From contig JAPXKQ010000002.1 in the NCBI GenBank assembly GCA_033809995.1, forward strand, positions 39,155-103,154: a stretch of 64,000 nucleotides of DNA. The letters are read 5' to 3'. This stretch comes from Paratissierella sp033809995. Lineage in GTDB: Bacteria > Bacillota > Clostridia > Tissierellales > Tissierellaceae. The translations under genes and the position numbers were made by a program. The stretch's first letter is position 1, and each line of letters starts with the position of its first letter. Under the pieces are notes generated by a model. That model did no database searches and was not told where the DNA came from. It was given only the letters and a program-made list of their open reading frames with translations. Below are positions 1 through 8,803 of the stretch, piece by piece.

Positions 1-2
1 TT

Positions 3-950
3 AAGACAATTAGAGTTAAAGGTTTGCCAAGAAAATTAAATAAAGATTCGCTAATAGCACTTAGGGAGTTATTCTATGGATTAAAAGAATCTAAAAAGAT
101 TATTAAAGATTTCAAACCAGATATAGTCATTGGAACAGGTGGATATGTATCAGGACCAATTGCTTATATAGCATCAAAAAACAAAATACCTACAATAATA
201 CATGAACAAAATGCATTTCCAGGTATAACAAACAAAATTCTTTCAAGATATGTAGATAAGGTACTAGTAACATTTGATGAATCGAAAAAGTACTTTAAAT
301 ATCCCGAGAAAGTTGTAAACGTAGGGAATCCGATTAGAAAAGAAATACTGGAAGTAAATAAAGATGAAGCCTATAAAAAACTTGGAATAAAAAGAGATAT
401 CCCCTTTATCCTTTCATTTGGTGGTAGTGGGGGACAGAAAAAGTTAAATGATTGTATTTTTGATATTATAAAAGACTATAATCAAAATGATAATTTTCAA
501 TTATTACATGTTACAGGCACTAAATTTTATGATAGCTTTATAAGTAAATTAAAAGAAGAAAATATTAAATTAAATAGTAATTTGAAGATACTTCCATATT
601 TTTATGATATGCCAGAAGCTCTAAATATAGCAAGCATAGTTATTGCAAGTTCTGGTGCAATAACTTTAGCAGAAATATCTGCGGTTGGAGTGCCAAGTAT
701 TTTAATTCCTAAAGCTTATACTGCTGAAAATCATCAGGAATACAATGCAAGGGCATTTGAAAAACAAGGAGCAAGTATAGTGATATTAGAAAAGGATCTA
801 AATGGTGATTATTTAAAGTCTAATTTGGAATCATTATTGAATAATAAAGATAAATTAAGAGAAATGTCGAAAAACAGTAAATGCCTTGGGAAAATAGATT
901 CTACAAAGCTTATTATAGACGAAATAGATAAAATCATTAAAAATAAGTAA
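3..950 (+). CDS. murG: MurG, UDP-GlcNAc:lipid I N-acetylglucosaminyltransferase (5'-truncated by window edge)
   Basis: The reading frame is open from base 3, so the true start lies before the window and roughly the first 50 residues are missing. MurG adds GlcNAc to lipid I on the inner membrane face, making lipid II. Visible family signatures are the acceptor-side HEQNAFPG motif, a GGSGG loop at the start of the second Rossmann domain, and the UDP-GlcNAc site region SSGAITLAEIS...PYTAENHQ-like (here PKAYTAENHQEYNA). It is followed 53 bp downstream by murA, and then by divIB and ftsZ, the usual mur-division cluster of Firmicutes. Identification is firm; only the N-terminus is unavailable. Confidence 0.95.
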   Translation, partial: KTIRVKGLPRKLNKDSLIALRELFYGLKESKKIIKDFKPDIVIGTGGYVSGPIAYIASKNKIPTIIHEQNAFPGITNKILSRYVDKVLVTFDESKKYFKYPEKVVNVGNPIRKEILEVNKDEAYKKLGIKRDIPFILSFGGSGGQKKLNDCIFDIIKDYNQNDNFQLLHVTGTKFYDSFISKLKEENIKLNSNLKILPYFYDMPEALNIASIVIASSGAITLAEISAVGVPSILIPKAYTAENHQEYNARAFEKQGASIVILEKDLNGDYLKSNLESLLNNKDKLREMSKNSKCLGKIDSTKLIIDEIDKIIKNK

Positions 951-1003
951 CCCCATTTCATTCATTGCATAGTATAAACATATAGTGCAATGGAGGTGGG
1001 TTA

Positions 1004-2254
1004 ATGGATAAATATATTATCAATGGAGGTTATAAGCTTGAAGGCGAGATTAACATTCCAGGCGCTAAAAATTCTGTTCTTCCCATATTAGCTGCTTCAG
1101 TTCTAACTGGTAAAACTAGTATAATTTCTAATATTCCAAATCTAAAAGATGTTGATATAATGGTTAAATTATTATCCCATCTAGGTGCAAGAGTTTGTTT
1201 TGAAGATAACATTATTACTGTGGATTCTAGTGGAATAAATAAGATGTATCTTCCAGAAGAACTAGTTAGAGAAATGAGATCGTCTATAATATTAATGGGT
1301 GCTATGTTAGCAAGATTTGGAGAGGTTAGAATCAGTTACCCGGGGGGATGTGAGATAGGCCCTAGACCTATTGATTTACACCTAAAATTTCTTAGACAAA
1401 TGGGAGCTGAAATAGAAGAGGCACATGGTTTTTTGGATTGTAAAACAACTGGGTTAAAAGGATGCGATATACAATTGGATTACCCATCAGTGGGTGCTAC
1501 TGAAAATATTATTTTAGCTGCAGTAACGGCTGATGGTGTTACAACAATAAGAAATGCTGCGAGGGAGCCAGAAATTATTGACTTGCAAAACTATTTAAAT
1601 AAAGCAGGAGCAAAGATAACAGGTGCAGGCTCTAGTGTCATTTCCGTCGAAGGTACCAAAAGTTTGAATAGCTGTAGTCATCAAATCATACCAGATAGAA
1701 TTGTTACTGGGACATATATGGTTGCTGCTGCAATGACAAAAGGGGAAGTCATTCTAAAAAATATAGTTACAGAGCATATACAAAGTATAATTGCAAAGCT
1801 AAAAGAGACTGGTGCCATTATCTATTATAATGGGAATTCATTAAAAGTAATTGGTCCAAATAGACTAAATTCATTAGAAATGTTACAAACACTTCCATAT
1901 CCAGGATTTCCTACTGATATGCAAGCACAGATGATGACTCTATTAACAATAGCTAATGGAACAAGTATTGTTAATGAAACTGTATTTGAAAATAGATTTA
2001 AACATTCGGAAGAATTAATTAAAATGGGAGCAAAAATAAAGACATTTGGTAATGTTGCTGTTATAAAGGGAGTCAAGACATTGACCGGAGCAAAAGTTTT
2101 TGCAAAGGACTTAAGGGGTGGTGCTGCTTTAGTACTAGCTGGCCTAATTGCCCAAGGCACGACAGAAGTTAATAATATTTTTCATGTCAATAGAGGGTAT
2201 GAGAATATGTATTTAAATCTAAAGGATCTTGGTGCAAAAATTGAGATAGACTAA
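1004..2254 (+). CDS. murA: MurA, UDP-N-acetylglucosamine 1-carboxyvinyltransferase
   Basis: Catalyses the first committed step of peptidoglycan synthesis, transfer of enolpyruvate from PEP to UDP-GlcNAc in the cytoplasm. The 416-residue length is normal. The N-terminal GAKNSVLPILAA segment contains the conserved Lys/Asn, and the catalytic loop PGGCEIGPRP places the fosfomycin-sensitive Cys at residue 116. The ATG is preceded by a strong GGAGGTG. Firmicutes often carry two MurA paralogues, and the sequence alone does not say which this is. A 7-bp inverted repeat (CATTGCA at 963-969, TGCAATG at 986-992) sits directly before the ribosome binding site. Confidence 0.96.
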   Translation: MDKYIINGGYKLEGEINIPGAKNSVLPILAASVLTGKTSIISNIPNLKDVDIMVKLLSHLGARVCFEDNIITVDSSGINKMYLPEELVREMRSSIILMGAMLARFGEVRISYPGGCEIGPRPIDLHLKFLRQMGAEIEEAHGFLDCKTTGLKGCDIQLDYPSVGATENIILAAVTADGVTTIRNAAREPEIIDLQNYLNKAGAKITGAGSSVISVEGTKSLNSCSHQIIPDRIVTGTYMVAAAMTKGEVILKNIVTEHIQSIIAKLKETGAIIYYNGNSLKVIGPNRLNSLEMLQTLPYPGFPTDMQAQMMTLLTIANGTSIVNETVFENRFKHSEELIKMGAKIKTFGNVAVIKGVKTLTGAKVFAKDLRGGAALVLAGLIAQGTTEVNNIFHVNRGYENMYLNLKDLGAKIEID

Positions 2255-2303
2255 GCAGCTTTTGCTGCTAGGAAAATGTTGGACAACTATTGAGGTGAAG
2301 ATG

Positions 2304-3050
2304 ATGAAGAAGACCACTAGGGTTGAAAGAAAGAGAAGAAGAAAAAGGATATTTTTCAATTTTATTTTACTTATTTTGTTAACTACGATTTTTGTTACAT
2401 TTGCTTTAAAATCAGATTTATTTAATATAAGTGTGATAAACATAGAGGGGAATGAGAAATTATCAAAAAATATCATAGAGAGTGCCTCGGGAATAGCATT
2501 GGGAGAGAACATCTTCAAAATAAAATTACGAAATGGTGAAAAAGATATTAAAAAATTATCCTATACTAAAGATGTTAATATAAAGAGAAAGTTTCCAAGT
2601 ACTATCAATATAAATATTACAGAGCGGAAAGAAGTTGTACAATTAAAAAATATTTCTAGCTATGTATTAGTAGATATGGAAGGTTATGTACTAGATTTTA
2701 AAGATAAAAGGGAAGAAAATCTACCAGTCTTAAATGGTTTTAATATAAATGTTTTACCTAGTGAGAATATCTTTGATACAGAGTATGGTAATGAACTTAA
2801 GGATTTAATAAATGATGAAGGAAATATTGAAATATTAAAGAATTTTAGTGAAATAAACTTTGAATCATATGATAATATTAATATTATCTTAAATAATGGT
2901 ATTGTTGTTGCCTTTGGACCTTTGGTTGATGTAAAATATAAGTTAAGATATCTTAATGAGATATTAAAAGATATTGAAAAAAAACAAATATCAGTTAAAA
3001 TGATAATAATGAATAAAGGAGAGAAACCAATTATAGTAACTAATAATTAA
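2304..3050 (+). CDS. divIB: FtsQ/DivIB-type cell division protein
   Basis: Bitopic divisome protein: a very basic cytoplasmic N-terminus (KKTTRVERKRRRKR), one transmembrane helix at about residues 15-37, then an extracytoplasmic POTRA domain beginning with the typical FNISVINIEGNEKLS-type strand, and a beta domain. About 248 residues, normal for DivIB. The start is ambiguous: tandem ATGs at 2301 and 2304 follow GAGGTG (2292-2297), and 2304 has the better spacing. An upstream in-frame TTG at 2262 lacks a ribosome binding site. The place between murA and the DUF881 pair matches the Bacillus divIB-ylxW-ylxX-sbp order, where DivIB bridges FtsL/DivIC with septal synthases. Confidence 0.88.
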   Translation: MKKTTRVERKRRRKRIFFNFILLILLTTIFVTFALKSDLFNISVINIEGNEKLSKNIIESASGIALGENIFKIKLRNGEKDIKKLSYTKDVNIKRKFPSTININITERKEVVQLKNISSYVLVDMEGYVLDFKDKREENLPVLNGFNINVLPSENIFDTEYGNELKDLINDEGNIEILKNFSEINFESYDNINIILNNGIVVAFGPLVDVKYKLRYLNEILKDIEKKQISVKMIIMNKGEKPIIVTNN

Positions 3051-3060
3051 GGGGGATAAA

Positions 3061-3789
3061 ATGAAAAAAACAAGGGACATGCTAGCTTTATCACTAGTGT
3101 CTATCTTCTTAGGCTTAATTTTATCCATCCAGTTTAAGACAATCAATAAATCTGTAGGTGAAGGAGTTTTACCTACCCAAAGAGCCCAACAATTGGCATC
3201 AGATTTGAAAAAAGCTCAAGCTGAGAAGGAAGCCCAATCCAACAGAATTACTGAACTGGAAAATAAAATAAAGCAATATGAAAAAGGTGGTTTGGAAAAT
3301 AACGCTTATGCAGAAGAATTCTATAATGATGCTATGAAGTATAGAAACTTAGCAGGGTATTTAGATGTAGAAGGTCCTGGAATCATTCTTGAAATTAACG
3401 ACCCACCTGCTGATATACAATTTGGGGAAGAAAGCGGTATAGTAGATGAATTAGACTTAATATTACAAATTATAAGTGTTTTAAATGCCGCAGATGCGGA
3501 GGCAATATCGATTAATGATCAAAGGTATACTGCATTTACGGAAATAGTTAGAGCTGGTAACCATATAGAAATAAATGGAGTATCTACAAGTTCACCTATT
3601 ATAATAAAAGCTATTGGAAATCCAAGTATTTTGGAATCAGCCTTGTCAATTAAAATGGGTATTGTATGGCAGTTGAGAAGTTATGATTATATTGTACATT
3701 TGACACAGGACCAAAAAGTTGTAATACCTAAATATAGAAAAATTAAGGAATTTATTTATGCAAAACCAGCTGAAGAAAGCCTAAATTGA
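3061..3789 (+). CDS. DUF881 family protein (YlxW/YlxX type), first copy
   Basis: 242 residues with an N-terminal membrane anchor (about residues 8-25), a coiled-coil stretch rich in Lys/Glu/Gln at about 40-75, and a globular DUF881 domain with the landmarks LDVEGPGIILEINDPP, AEAISINDQRYTAFTEI and PIIIKAIGNP. The family occurs in division clusters of Gram-positive bacteria, but its biochemical role is not established. It begins 11 bp after divIB behind GGGGG and is followed by a paralogue, so the two probably form a pair of extracytoplasmic proteins. Family assignment is secure; function is not. Confidence 0.85.
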   Translation: MKKTRDMLALSLVSIFLGLILSIQFKTINKSVGEGVLPTQRAQQLASDLKKAQAEKEAQSNRITELENKIKQYEKGGLENNAYAEEFYNDAMKYRNLAGYLDVEGPGIILEINDPPADIQFGEESGIVDELDLILQIISVLNAADAEAISINDQRYTAFTEIVRAGNHIEINGVSTSSPIIIKAIGNPSILESALSIKMGIVWQLRSYDYIVHLTQDQKVVIPKYRKIKEFIYAKPAEESLN

Positions 3790-3803
3790 TTGGAGGAAAG
3801 AAT

Positions 3804-4529
3804 ATGAAAAAGTCTAATCCAAAGATTATATTAGCTTTATTCAGTGCTATTATAGGTATTATTATTGCAACTCAAATGAAATTAAAGGTAGAGTTTTATA
3901 CACCTGTAACACTGAAATCAATACAAAATATGAAAAATGAACTATATACCTTAAACAATGAAATAGCTGAGATGGAATTGTTAATTAAACAAAAAGAAGA
4001 AGAACTAGAAATTTTGGAGAACATATCTTTAGGTAGTGAAAATATTACCGATATTTTAAAGGCTGATTTAGAAATGAATAAGGCAAGAGCTGGACGTACT
4101 TCTTTGGAAGGTCCGGGGATTGTTATTACAATGTATGATAATATGGATAGTCATATTGTGGGATTTGATATTAATGATGATATAGTACATGATGTTGATA
4201 TTTTAAATATTTTAAATGATTTAAAAATATCAGGAGCAGAGGCTATTAGTGTAAATGATCAAAGAGTAGTATCAAGCTCTGAGATAAAGTGTCGTGGTCC
4301 AGTAATGGGCATTAATGGTAAGGTAATTGGAATGCCTTTTACAATAAAAGCAATTGGTGATCCGAAATTACTAATGGCATCAGTAAATGCACCTGGAACA
4401 TATGGCGATATCCTAAAAAATGTTTATTTTATTGGGTTTGAACCTAGAATTGAAGATAAAGTAGTAATTCCTGCATACAACAGAAATTTTAGCTTCAATT
4501 ATGCCAAACCAGTAGGGGAGGGTGATTAA
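3804..4529 (+). CDS. DUF881 family protein (YlxW/YlxX type), second copy
   Basis: Paralogue of the preceding gene: an N-terminal transmembrane helix (about 8-24), a coiled coil (about 38-70), then the DUF881 core with LEGPGIVITMYDN, GAEAISVNDQRVVSSSEI and PFTIKAIGDP. The ATG at 3804 is chosen because GGAGG (3792-3796) lies at proper distance; a TTG at 3786 overlapping the previous stop has none. It ends directly against the ATG of sbp (zero gap), which implies translational coupling. The conserved order with divIB, sbp and ftsZ suggests a division-associated function, still undefined. Confidence 0.85.
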   Translation: MKKSNPKIILALFSAIIGIIIATQMKLKVEFYTPVTLKSIQNMKNELYTLNNEIAEMELLIKQKEEELEILENISLGSENITDILKADLEMNKARAGRTSLEGPGIVITMYDNMDSHIVGFDINDDIVHDVDILNILNDLKISGAEAISVNDQRVVSSSEIKCRGPVMGINGKVIGMPFTIKAIGDPKLLMASVNAPGTYGDILKNVYFIGFEPRIEDKVVIPAYNRNFSFNYAKPVGEGD

Positions 4530-4871
4530 ATGTTTTTTGCACTTATAGGGATATTAATAGGGGCTATTATAGGGTTTTTATTACCCTATACCTATAATAC
4601 AGCATATTCCCTTTATATATCAGTAGCCATTTTAGCCTGTTTAGATTCCTTGTTCGGGGGAATAAGAGCTAATCTAGAGGGTAACTTTAGTACTAGAATA
4701 TTTATATCAGGATTTTTTGGAAATGCTATATTGGCAGCATTTTTGGCATACATTGGGGATAGGCTAGGAGTTCCTCTTTATTATGCTGCTATCTTTACAT
4801 TTGGAAGTAGACTTTTCGATAATTTTGCTTCTATAAGGAGAATTTTGTTGCAAAAGAAAAAATCAGTTTAA
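4530..4871 (+). CDS. sbp: Small basic protein Sbp (DUF1290), membrane protein
   Basis: 113-residue integral membrane protein with three or four hydrophobic segments (about 1-18, 25-45, 55-75, 80-98) and a basic C-terminus (RRILLQKKKSV). The internal LDSLFGGIRANLEG segment is characteristic of the family called Sbp in Bacillus. It is normally found just before ftsA-ftsZ. Here the next gene is ftsZ itself, 43 bp later. Its molecular role is unknown; it is treated as part of the division gene cluster. Confidence 0.85.
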   Translation: MFFALIGILIGAIIGFLLPYTYNTAYSLYISVAILACLDSLFGGIRANLEGNFSTRIFISGFFGNAILAAFLAYIGDRLGVPLYYAAIFTFGSRLFDNFASIRRILLQKKKSV

Positions 4872-4914
4872 TAGTCAATTGAATTACTAGCACAATAGAT
4901 AAGGGGGAATTTAG

Positions 4915-5982
4915 ATGTTTGATTTTGATATTGATGTTGATCAATTTGCTAAGATTAAAGTAATTGGTGTTGGTGGTGGTGGAAACAATGCCGTAAATAG
5001 AATGATAGAATGTGGCGTTAGAGGCGTTGATTTTATCGCCCTAAATACAGATAGGCAATCTTTATATGCTTCAAGAGCTGAGATTAAACTTCAATTGGGT
5101 GAAAAAATTACCAAGGGTCTTGGAGCAGGTGCTAATCCAGAAATTGGTCAAAAAGCTGCTGAAGAAAATAGAAATGATATCCTAGAATCAATTAAAGGTG
5201 CTGATATGATATTTATTACTGCTGGTATGGGTGGTGGAACAGGTACTGGTGCTGCTCCTGTTGTTGCAGAAATAGCAAAAGAACTAGGAATACTTACTGT
5301 AGGCGTTGTAACGAAACCTTTTACCTTTGAGGGAAAGAAAAGATTAGTTCAAGCTGAAAAAGGTGTAGAAGAATTAAAGAGCAAAGTTGATACTTTAGTT
5401 ACAATCCCTAACGATAGATTATTACAGATAGCTGATAAAAAGACTACAATGTCTGATGCTTTTATGATGGCAGATGAAGTTTTAAAGCAAGGTATACAAG
5501 GCATTTCAGATTTAATATCAGTTCCAAATCTTATAAATTTAGATTTTGCTGATGTTAAAACTATAATGTATGGTAAGGGAATAGCACATATGGGAATTGG
5601 ACAAGCATCAGGTGACAATAGAGCTACTGAAGCTGCAAAGCAAGCTATAAAGAGTCCTCTTCTTGAAACTTCAATAGAAGGAGCAAAGTCCGTCTTATTG
5701 AACATTACAGGTGGAGCTGATTTGGGGATATTTGAAGTCAATGAAGCTGCAGATCTAATAAGACAAGCGGTAGATCAAGATGCGAATATAATCTTTGGAG
5801 CTGGAATTGATGAAAATTTACAAGATGAAATTAAAATTACCGTTATTGCCACAGGGTTTGAAGAAAAACAAGTAAAAAAACAAGAGCCCAAAGAAGGAGA
5901 AAAGGATAAAAACATCAGCTTGGATGATCCATTGGGCGATTTGGATATACCAACTTTCTTAAGAAGAAAAGATAGAAAGTAA
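4915..5982 (+). CDS. ftsZ: FtsZ, tubulin-like cell division GTPase
   Basis: Polymerises into the Z-ring that organises the divisome at midcell. 355 residues, a normal but short-linker length. The GTPase signature GGGTGTG is at residues 106-112, the T7 synergy-loop region (NLDFADVKTIM) is present, and the extreme C-terminus DIPTFLRRK is the conserved peptide that binds FtsA, SepF or ZapA-type partners. GGGGG precedes the ATG. A strong intrinsic terminator follows at 6005-6040. The customary ftsA gene is missing between sbp and ftsZ, so membrane tethering must rely on a gene elsewhere or on SepF. Confidence 0.98.
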   Translation: MFDFDIDVDQFAKIKVIGVGGGGNNAVNRMIECGVRGVDFIALNTDRQSLYASRAEIKLQLGEKITKGLGAGANPEIGQKAAEENRNDILESIKGADMIFITAGMGGGTGTGAAPVVAEIAKELGILTVGVVTKPFTFEGKKRLVQAEKGVEELKSKVDTLVTIPNDRLLQIADKKTTMSDAFMMADEVLKQGIQGISDLISVPNLINLDFADVKTIMYGKGIAHMGIGQASGDNRATEAAKQAIKSPLLETSIEGAKSVLLNITGGADLGIFEVNEAADLIRQAVDQDANIIFGAGIDENLQDEIKITVIATGFEEKQVKKQEPKEGEKDKNISLDDPLGDLDIPTFLRRKDRK

Positions 5983-6004
5983 TATAAAAAGTAATATAAT
6001 TTGT

Positions 6005-6044
6005 AAAAAAACGTATCTTATTGTTGAGATACGTTTTTTTTAAT
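6005..6044 (+). terminator. Intrinsic terminator after ftsZ
   Basis: A perfect 14-bp stem (AAAAAAACGTATCT at 6005-6018 with AGATACGTTTTTTT at 6027-6040) with an 8-nt loop and a run of T. It closes the mur-division operon before spoIIGA. Confidence 0.9.
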
Positions 6045-6167
6045 CTCAAGTATCTACAAATTTTTCAATTTAAATACTTTATAATAAATGCAAGAGTTTT
6101 TTCATACGTTAAGAGCTGAAAGTAAAGTTTAGTTATTCTTTTTGTGAATTAAAGCGGGGTATTGCTT

Positions 6168-7097
6168 ATGTATATAATTCTAGAGTATTTGCTATTAGAA
6201 AACTTCATAATTAATTATCTTATACTTAAGCTTACCAAAATACTAAATAGAGTAGAAGGTAGTAACTACAGAATATTATTTGGTGCTATTATATCATCAT
6301 TTTACTCCTTGGTATTTTTTTATCCTAAACTAACAATCTTAACAAAGGCTCCATTTAAAATATTATTTTCAATTTTAATAGTTAGACTTTCATTCGAATA
6401 TTTTAATATTAGACTTTTTCTAAGATTACTAATGAGTTTTTATATAGGGTCATTTATATTTGCTGGTGCAACCTTAGGAATATTTTTTTATCGAAATAAT
6501 AATATTAAACTATTAGATAAGGCTATAAAGTCCTTTAATAACTTTCCGGTCATATATCTAATTTTGGGAGTATCAATTAGTTTTGTAATAGCAATTTTAG
6601 TATTTAAATATTCAAATTTACGAAAGATTAGAGATGGATTTATAGCAGAAACTGAAATTTACTATAATGAAAAAAAATTGGATATTAAAACTTTGTTAGA
6701 CACAGGAAATTCATTAATAGATCCAATATCGAATAAAAAAGTAATGATAGTTGAATATGAAAAGTTAAGTGAAATACTACCTAAAGAAATTAAAGAATTA
6801 ATATTCGCTAAAGATAATTATAACTATATAGAAGTAGAAAAAATTCTAACGGAATTAAATAATCATATAAAATTAATTCCTATACCTTTTAAATCAGTAG
6901 GAAAATCTGGAATTATCTTTTGTTTTAAACCAGACAGCATAATTATAAAATATATGAATAATGTACTGATAAGACAAGATATTTTAATAGGGATTTATAA
7001 TAGCACATTTTCAAAAGACTTAGGGTACAGTGGATTATTACACTATGAAATAATTGATGGGGGAATAGAAAATGAGATTTATAAGATACAGACTTAA
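6168..7097 (+). CDS. spoIIGA: SpoIIGA, sporulation sigma-E processing aspartic peptidase
   Basis: Membrane-embedded protease that removes the pro-sequence of sigma-E in the mother cell after a signal from the forespore (SpoIIR). About 309 residues. The N-terminal half has five hydrophobic helices (to about residue 150), and the C-terminal cytosolic half carries the aspartic-protease motif LLDTGNSLIDP with the catalytic Asp at about residue 178. The ATG at 6168 is preferred over the TTG at 6162 because CGGGG lies 8 nt upstream. Its 3' end overlaps sigE by 26 bp, so protease and substrate are co-translated as in other spore formers. I could not see a clear Spo0A box in the upstream gap. Confidence 0.93.
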   Translation: MYIILEYLLLENFIINYLILKLTKILNRVEGSNYRILFGAIISSFYSLVFFYPKLTILTKAPFKILFSILIVRLSFEYFNIRLFLRLLMSFYIGSFIFAGATLGIFFYRNNNIKLLDKAIKSFNNFPVIYLILGVSISFVIAILVFKYSNLRKIRDGFIAETEIYYNEKKLDIKTLLDTGNSLIDPISNKKVMIVEYEKLSEILPKEIKELIFAKDNYNYIEVEKILTELNNHIKLIPIPFKSVGKSGIIFCFKPDSIIIKYMNNVLIRQDILIGIYNSTFSKDLGYSGLLHYEIIDGGIENEIYKIQT

Positions 7098-7785
7098 ATT
7101 TTTCTTTTATAAGATATTAAACAAATTAAATCTAGTCGAGAGAGTAGACTATATTGGTACTGGAGAGTCTTTACCACCGCCATTAAATGCTGAAGAAGAG
7201 CTATTTTATTTAGAAAACTTAAAGAATGATGATTCGATTAAAAGTATTCTTATAGAAAGAAATTTAAGATTAGTAGTATATATAGCAAGAAAATTTGAAA
7301 ATACTAAGGTATCTATTGAGGATTTAATTTCTATTGGTACCATTGGTCTTATAAAAGCTGTTAATACCTTTGATCCTGATAAAAAAATAAAATTGGCTAC
7401 ATATGCTTCAAAGTGCATAGAAAATGAAATTTTGATGTACTTAAGAAAGACAAGTAAAATTAAAAACGAAATATCTTTTGATGAACCCCTCAACACTGAT
7501 TGGGATGGCAATGAATTATTATTATCTGATATACTCGGTACTGATGGAGACGTTATTTTTAAATATTTGGAAGATGAAGTGGATAAAAAGTTACTAAGTC
7601 AAGCAATAAATAAATTGTCAAATAGAGAAAAAACCATTGTAGAGTTAAGGTTTGGACTTAGCAGTGGTCTCGAAAGGACCCAAAAAGAAGTAGCAGATTT
7701 ATTGGGAATATCCCAATCATATATTTCTAGACTGGAAAAAAGAATTATAAAAAGATTAAGAAAAGAAATAGGAAAGTTAATGTAA
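7072..7785 (+). CDS. sigE: Pro-sigma-E, early mother-cell sporulation sigma factor
   Basis: 237-residue sigma-70 family protein. The first ~27-30 residues form an amphipathic basic pro-sequence (MRFIRYRLKFFFYKILNKLN) followed by the likely processing region around VDYIGTGESLPPPL, which matches the layout of pro-sigma-E. Region 2 contains NLRLVVYIARKFENT, DLISIGTIGLIKAV and TYASKCIENEILMYLRK. Region 4 ends with a helix-turn-helix (TQKEVADLLGISQSYISRLEKR). It overlaps spoIIGA and is followed by a hairpin terminator and then sigG, the conserved spoIIGA-sigE-sigG order. Confidence 0.96.
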   Translation: MRFIRYRLKFFFYKILNKLNLVERVDYIGTGESLPPPLNAEEELFYLENLKNDDSIKSILIERNLRLVVYIARKFENTKVSIEDLISIGTIGLIKAVNTFDPDKKIKLATYASKCIENEILMYLRKTSKIKNEISFDEPLNTDWDGNELLLSDILGTDGDVIFKYLEDEVDKKLLSQAINKLSNREKTIVELRFGLSSGLERTQKEVADLLGISQSYISRLEKRIIKRLRKEIGKLM

Positions 7786-7820
7786 GATATTATTGAAATT
7801 TCAATAGTATCTTTCTTTTT
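7785..7820 (+). terminator. Probable intrinsic terminator between sigE and sigG
   Basis: A 12-bp stem with one G-T pair (AGATATTATTGA at 7785-7796, TCAATAGTATCT at 7801-7812), an AATT tetraloop and TTCTTTTTG after it. It would separate sigE from sigG transcription, as expected for genes used in different compartments. The stem is AT-rich, so strength is uncertain. Confidence 0.6.
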
Positions 7821-7918
7821 GATTAAAAAAATTTAAAAATAATAAAAATAGACCAATTAAATTGAGTATAAAAAAAAATACAGAGGTTATAATTTTAAAA
7901 AGAAAGGGGTAAATCACC

Positions 7919-7930
7919 ATGAAAGGATGA
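7919..7930 (+). other. Three-codon minicistron (Met-Lys-Gly-stop) overlapping the sigG start
   Basis: ATG AAA GGA TGA lies behind the strongest Shine-Dalgarno-like sequence here (AAAGGGG at about 7902-7908). Its stop codon overlaps the ATG of sigG at 7927-7929. Ribosomes may therefore load on the minicistron and reinitiate at sigG. Seen directly; a regulatory role is inferred. Confidence 0.45.
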
Positions 7931-8709
7931 AAAAAATGCATATATCTAAGGTTGAAATTTGTGGTGTAAACACTGCTAAATTGCCTGTTCTAACAAACGA
8001 AGAAATGCAGGAATTATTTGTTAAGATTAAGGCTGGTGATATGAATGCCCGTGATAAATTTATAAATGGCAATCTAAGATTGGTATTAAGCATAATCCAA
8101 AGATTTAATAGAAGAGGAGAACCTGTTGACGATTTATTCCAAGTAGGGTGTATCGGCCTAATAAAAGCTATAGATAATTTTGACTTGAGTCAAAATGTTC
8201 GTTTTTCCACATACGCTGTTCCCATGATAATTGGGGAAATTAGAAGGTATTTAAGAGATAATAATTCAATAAGAGTAAGTAGATCTCTTAGAGATATTGC
8301 ATACAAAGCTCTACAAGCTAGAGATCAATTGGTCCATAAAAATTCAAAAGAACCTACAATAAGTGAAATATCTCAAGCTTTAAATTTGTCGAAGGAAGAG
8401 GTTGTTTTTGCTTTAGAAGCCATTCAAGAACCTATTTCTTTATTTGAACCTATATATCACGATAGTGGAGATGCTATATTTGTTGTAGACCAAGTAAAAG
8501 ATGATAAAGAAGAAGATGAGCTATGGCTTAGAGATATAACCTTGAAGGAGGCTTTAGACAAATTAAACCAAAGGGAAAAAGAAATCTTAAATTTAAGATT
8601 TTATGAGGGCAAAACACAAATGGAGGTTGCAGATGAGATTGGTATATCTCAGGCTCAGGTATCCCGATTAGAAAAAAATGCCCTTAGACAAATGAGAAAG
8701 TATATATGA
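7927..8709 (+). CDS. sigG: Sigma-G, late forespore sporulation sigma factor
   Basis: 260 residues. The N-terminal signature KVEICGVNTAKLPVLTNEEM is diagnostic of sigma-G. Core-binding region 2 (FQVGCIGLIKAIDNFDLSQN, RFSTYAVPMIIGEIRRYLRD), region 3 (RSLRDIAYKALQARDQL) and the region 4 helix-turn-helix (TQMEVADEIGISQAQVSRLEK) are all present. The start is taken at 7927; an in-frame ATG at 7936 is possible. The best SD belongs to a three-codon minicistron overlapping this start. It directs late forespore gene expression after engulfment. Confidence 0.95.
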   Translation: MKKMHISKVEICGVNTAKLPVLTNEEMQELFVKIKAGDMNARDKFINGNLRLVLSIIQRFNRRGEPVDDLFQVGCIGLIKAIDNFDLSQNVRFSTYAVPMIIGEIRRYLRDNNSIRVSRSLRDIAYKALQARDQLVHKNSKEPTISEISQALNLSKEEVVFALEAIQEPISLFEPIYHDSGDAIFVVDQVKDDKEEDELWLRDITLKEALDKLNQREKEILNLRFYEGKTQMEVADEIGISQAQVSRLEKNALRQMRKYI

Positions 8710-8803
8710 TATTTTTCAATTAAATATATAGCTCCACCAAATTAATGTAATATTTTTATAGGTTAAGTATATATCTATATTAAAAAGTTAATGAGGTGGA
8801 GCC

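Noticed and set aside
5983..6167. Spo0A boxes upstream of spoIIGA
   Set aside because: No TGTCGAA or TTCGACA is present in the gap; only degenerate TTTTTCAA-like words, too weak to call.
7840..7893. Sigma-G autoregulatory promoter upstream of sigG
   Set aside because: TTGAGTA and TATAAT words exist but the spacing (19-20 nt) and -10 sequence do not fit sigma-F/G consensus well enough.
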